IMG/VR virus record: IMGVR_UViG_3300020192_000038
Coordinates: 1 to 36,246 of that record
Origin: a virus
Length of the DNA stretch: 36,246 nt
Direction: 5' to 3' (one strand)
Made by a program: the position numbers and the translations under genes. Positions within the stretch are counted from its first letter, which is position 1. Each line of letters opens with the position of its first letter. Shown piece by piece: positions 33,508 through 36,246 of the stretch. The notes beneath the pieces were generated by a model. The model had not been told where the DNA came from and did no database searches. It saw nothing but the letters and a program-made list of their open reading frames with translations.

Positions 33508-36081
33508 ATGATTAAAATGACGAGACAGCAATACCAGAACACTTATGGACAAGCTCCTAGTGTGTCAAGTCAGCCGATCAAAATGACTCGCCAAGAGTAT
33601 TCTCAAAAGTATGGTTCAGGTGTCGAAGAACCTAAGACCTTGGGTGGGTTTGCTGGAAATGTTGTCAAGAGTGGTGGCCGTGCCGTCGGTGGGGTTGTCT
33701 CCAGTGCTGTGAATGTCTTGAACCCAAATGCAGACAAAAACACGCTCGTTGGAATGGGTCGTCTGGCATCAGGAGCAGCGCAACTCCTTGACCCGACCGA
33801 AGGGAACAAGATTGCAAAAGAAATCCCAGGCATTGGGCTGTTTGGGAATAATGAGCAGACCGCACGTAACGTTGGAAGCTTTTACAATCAGCGATATGGA
33901 GGTCTTGATAAGATTGGGAATACCCTCTACAACGACCCCATTGGTGTTGCAATGGACGTCTCCACCGTAGCTGGTGGTGCTGGAGCGTTAGCCACAAAGG
34001 CAGCTGGATTAGCCACAAAAGGAGCTACCGCAGTCAGCTTATCCTCTAACGCCGCTAAACTTGGTAGAGCTGGTCAAACACTTGGAAAAGTCTCTAGGTT
34101 TACCGATCCTCTTCAAGTAGTAGGTATGGGGCTTGGAAAAGCTGGATCTAAGGTTTCGAGTTTTGCCAGAGGTACAGCTAGAGTTGCTGAGAACGCCGAT
34201 GATATAGCTCGACTTGAAAGCATATTTGCTAAAAATAACGTGGAGCTACCAGCTAGTGCCACTACTAATAACCAATTTGTGAGACAGACTGAGGCGTTGA
34301 CTGCTAAAGGACCATTTGGGTCAAAGGTAGATGCGAGATTTCAAGCCAGTTCACAACTACCCAAAACACTACTTCAAAATGTCACTGATGCTAATACTGG
34401 TGATGTATCTGCTGCTCGTAACTCACTGGGGCAATCTGTCAGAGGTGATCTGAAAAAGTACGCTACAGGATTTAAAAAGCAGGCTAGCGCAATCTATGAT
34501 GATCTTGAAAAGACTTTGGGAGACGCTCCAGTACAGCCGCTGAAGACTCAGACGATGATAGATAAGCTCTACGATCAACAGAGAATTTCAGCCTTACCAC
34601 AGGGAGCAGGTCAAAAACTACTTGAGGACTTATATCTTAACTTAGAAAATACCAACACCTACGCAGCTTTAAATCAAACAAGAAAAGATGTGGGACAACT
34701 TTTGAATTCTACCGACCCACTGGCAAGCGGTCAAAAAGCTCAGCTAAAGGCTATTTATGGTGCTATTGAGTCAGACTTAAAGAATGTGGCAGATGCTGGT
34801 AATCCAGCTCCAAACCCACTCATAGCAAAAGCCCCAGCCACAAACCCACTTATGGCAGAAGCTCAGAAGTATGGAAGTGCTGAGGAGTTTATGGGAGAAG
34901 TAAAGAATAGAGTAGATAAGGTATGGAGACTTGCTGGAAATGAAGCCTTAGATATATCAGTTGTTGGATCTACTGCTAGAGGAAAATTAATACCAAACGA
35001 CTTAGATATACTTATTACTCCAAAGAATAAGTTAGACCCACTTACTCCAGATAAGCTAAAAACTAGAACAGAACTTACAAAAGTGTTTAAAGATGAGATA
35101 AGAGACTTATTCCCAGACAAAAAGATTCACATTATTCTTGGAGAGTTTGATCCTACTCGAGGACCCAAATCCCAACTCGCCGACGTCTACAACCAAGCTA
35201 CCCAAGCCAAACCTATTACCGATATACTACAACCAAAAAGTGCCGCCAATCCAGATATTGCAGCAGCGTTAAAAACTAAAGCTGAAATTGATGCAAAATG
35301 GAATGAGTTTAGAAAATTGATGAATAAGCAAGAAGGTAAAAATATCTTCTCTGATGTGACCGATATTGAGGACATTGTACCAAGAATATACAAGCCTAAT
35401 AACGCCTCAAGTATCAACAGACTCAAACAGTTCACAAACCCAGCCACGTTCAAAGAGTTAGGCGACACACTTATTACTCAGATTGTGAATAGTAGCGTAA
35501 ATCAACGAACTGGACTGATTGATCCTCTTAAGTGGAAAAACGTACTTGCTAAGTGGGATACACCAACGCTTCGAGCTGCTCTTGGTGATGATGGATTAGC
35601 TAGAATTGAGGCTCTGAGCAAAACAATTGATGATGCTGGGTTTTCTCAGAACATGATTACCAATTCATCTAAGGCATACGCCGGATCACAAACAGCTATG
35701 CTAGGAAGTGCGGCAGTTGGTGGTAGTTCACTCGTAGGCTCAATCTTAACGCTTAATCCTGTGCCTATCTTGTCATATCTGGGAGTCAATGCCTTAGGAA
35801 GTGCTATCTTTGGAAGTAATGCAGGGAGAAGTGTAGTATTTGGAACGGCTAAGATGCCTGGATTAGGAAAGTTCGGATCTGGGGCTAAAAGCGTATTCTC
35901 AAAATCTTACAATCTTGGAAAAGTAGGTAGACTTATTCCCTCGAACTCCACGGAAAAAGAGCCAACGCAACCATCAAGACAACAACTATTAGAGAGAGAA
36001 CGTAAGGATCTATCATATCCTCCTATTATACGACCTACACCACCAGTAAAGCCACAGAAGCTGACAACGGGGTCGTACTAA
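33508..36081 (+). CDS. Large virion/ejection protein with nucleotidyltransferase-like domain
   Basis: An 857-residue protein. N-terminus has a doubled motif (IKMTRQQYQNTYG at 2-14, IKMTRQEYSQKYG at 24-36); then Ala/Gly-rich helices (about 45-225). Residues about 450-555 hold a polymerase-beta-superfamily nucleotidyltransferase signature: VVGSTARGKLIPNDLDILI with G487, S488, D498, D500. The usual third carboxylate strand reads KKIHIIL with H541. It is inserted between SAEEFM and SQLADVYNQA, a linker pair common in phage polyvalent proteins. Near the C-terminus about 35 residues are membrane-like (AMLGSAAVGGSSLVGSIL, VPILSYLGVNALGSAIFG). Virion location inferred from gene order; an injected effector is possible. 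Confidence 0.6.
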   Translation: MIKMTRQQYQNTYGQAPSVSSQPIKMTRQEYSQKYGSGVEEPKTLGGFAGNVVKSGGRAVGGVVSSAVNVLNPNADKNTLVGMGRLASGAAQLLDPTEGNKIAKEIPGIGLFGNNEQTARNVGSFYNQRYGGLDKIGNTLYNDPIGVAMDVSTVAGGAGALATKAAGLATKGATAVSLSSNAAKLGRAGQTLGKVSRFTDPLQVVGMGLGKAGSKVSSFARGTARVAENADDIARLESIFAKNNVELPASATTNNQFVRQTEALTAKGPFGSKVDARFQASSQLPKTLLQNVTDANTGDVSAARNSLGQSVRGDLKKYATGFKKQASAIYDDLEKTLGDAPVQPLKTQTMIDKLYDQQRISALPQGAGQKLLEDLYLNLENTNTYAALNQTRKDVGQLLNSTDPLASGQKAQLKAIYGAIESDLKNVADAGNPAPNPLIAKAPATNPLMAEAQKYGSAEEFMGEVKNRVDKVWRLAGNEALDISVVGSTARGKLIPNDLDILITPKNKLDPLTPDKLKTRTELTKVFKDEIRDLFPDKKIHIILGEFDPTRGPKSQLADVYNQATQAKPITDILQPKSAANPDIAAALKTKAEIDAKWNEFRKLMNKQEGKNIFSDVTDIEDIVPRIYKPNNASSINRLKQFTNPATFKELGDTLITQIVNSSVNQRTGLIDPLKWKNVLAKWDTPTLRAALGDDGLARIEALSKTIDDAGFSQNMITNSSKAYAGSQTAMLGSAAVGGSSLVGSILTLNPVPILSYLGVNALGSAIFGSNAGRSVVFGTAKMPGLGKFGSGAKSVFSKSYNLGKVGRLIPSNSTEKEPTQPSRQQLLERERKDLSYPPIIRPTPPVKPQKLTTGSY

Positions 36082-36246
36082 TGGCAGACTACATTAAATC
36101 AGTCGATAAACCGCTTGTCCATGGCTTGGTTGTGGTCAACCCTGACGGCACATCCATCACTGGTGGGGCAACCTCTGGAGTGGCCGCCTTTTCTGATTCT
36201 GGAAGCGTAGATCGAAAGGGCTTAGTCGACATCGACAGACACGTTC
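36028..36246. repeat. Terminal direct repeat, right copy
   Basis: Right copy of the 219-bp overlap with 1-219, one silent difference (C at 36155). It includes the end of the 857-residue gene and the first codons of the fibre gene. Confidence 0.95.
36081..36246 (+). CDS. 5' end of the fibre gene repeated at the window end (partial)
   Basis: Codons 1-55 of the repeat-containing fibre gene at 54-1391, cut by the end of the window. It is the same gene met again through the circular overlap, not a second locus. Its ATG overlaps the upstream TAA. Confidence 0.9.
   Translation, partial: MADYIKSVDKPLVHGLVVVNPDGTSITGGATSGVAAFSDSGSVDRKGLVDIDRHV

Overview
This window is an essentially complete genome of a tailed double-stranded DNA bacteriophage. 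The first 219 bases recur at the end (36028-36246) with one silent difference, so the sequence closes into a circle of about 36,027 bp; such closure fits a circularly permuted, headful-packaged molecule assembled past its origin. The virion genes are podovirus-like: large terminase, P22-type portal, scaffold, HK97-fold coat, head decoration protein, a gp4-like adaptor, a gp10-like nozzle, fibres and three very large, low-complexity or internal/ejection-type proteins, with no recognisable tape measure or tail tube. Shine-Dalgarno sites and near-consensus sigma-70 promoters show a bacterial host, but nothing seen fixes its phylum. TGA is used as a stop.

Layout. (1) 54-5076, rightward: two repeat-rich tail fibre proteins, a fibre-associated small protein, then a lysis block of several small membrane proteins, a tiny basic peptide, an M23 peptidase endolysin, another membrane protein and an HNH endonuclease. 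(2) 5058-13668, leftward: about 25 mostly small early genes. At the promoter-proximal end are a zinc peptide, two membrane peptides, an ERF single-strand annealing protein and a YqaJ/lambda-type exonuclease. Next comes a locus of five paralogous two-domain proteins interspersed with a small protein ending in an SSB-like tip and a long coiled-coil protein. Then come small unknowns, two helix-turn-helix proteins, a WDGHT-motif protein and a VRR-NUC nuclease. Three strong promoters drive this arm. (3) 13669-14361: a 693-bp gene-free stretch rich in inverted repeats, preceded on the minus strand by a TGGTATAAT box; the best candidate here for an undescribed, large structured RNA. (4) 14362-14784, leftward: a double zinc-knuckle protein. 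(5) 14865-17930, rightward: a phage GroES co-chaperonin, small unknowns, a DUF5681-like protein and a DNA methyltransferase. (6) 17942-36081, rightward: packaging, capsid and tail genes, running across the circle junction into region 1.

The phage carries its own recombination pair (exonuclease plus annealing protein), nucleases and a methyltransferase, but no polymerase, helicase, primase or integrase that I can recognise, so it must borrow the host replisome. Features most worth following are the putative large RNA, the tandem paralogue family with one frameshifted and one truncated copy, a nucleotidyltransferase-like domain spliced into an 857-residue virion protein, an M23 domain in a virion protein that has lost its zinc ligands, an in-frame fusion of a repressor-like protein with a small gene that keeps its own start site, and recurrent gene-junction sequences that look like exchangeable cassette boundaries.
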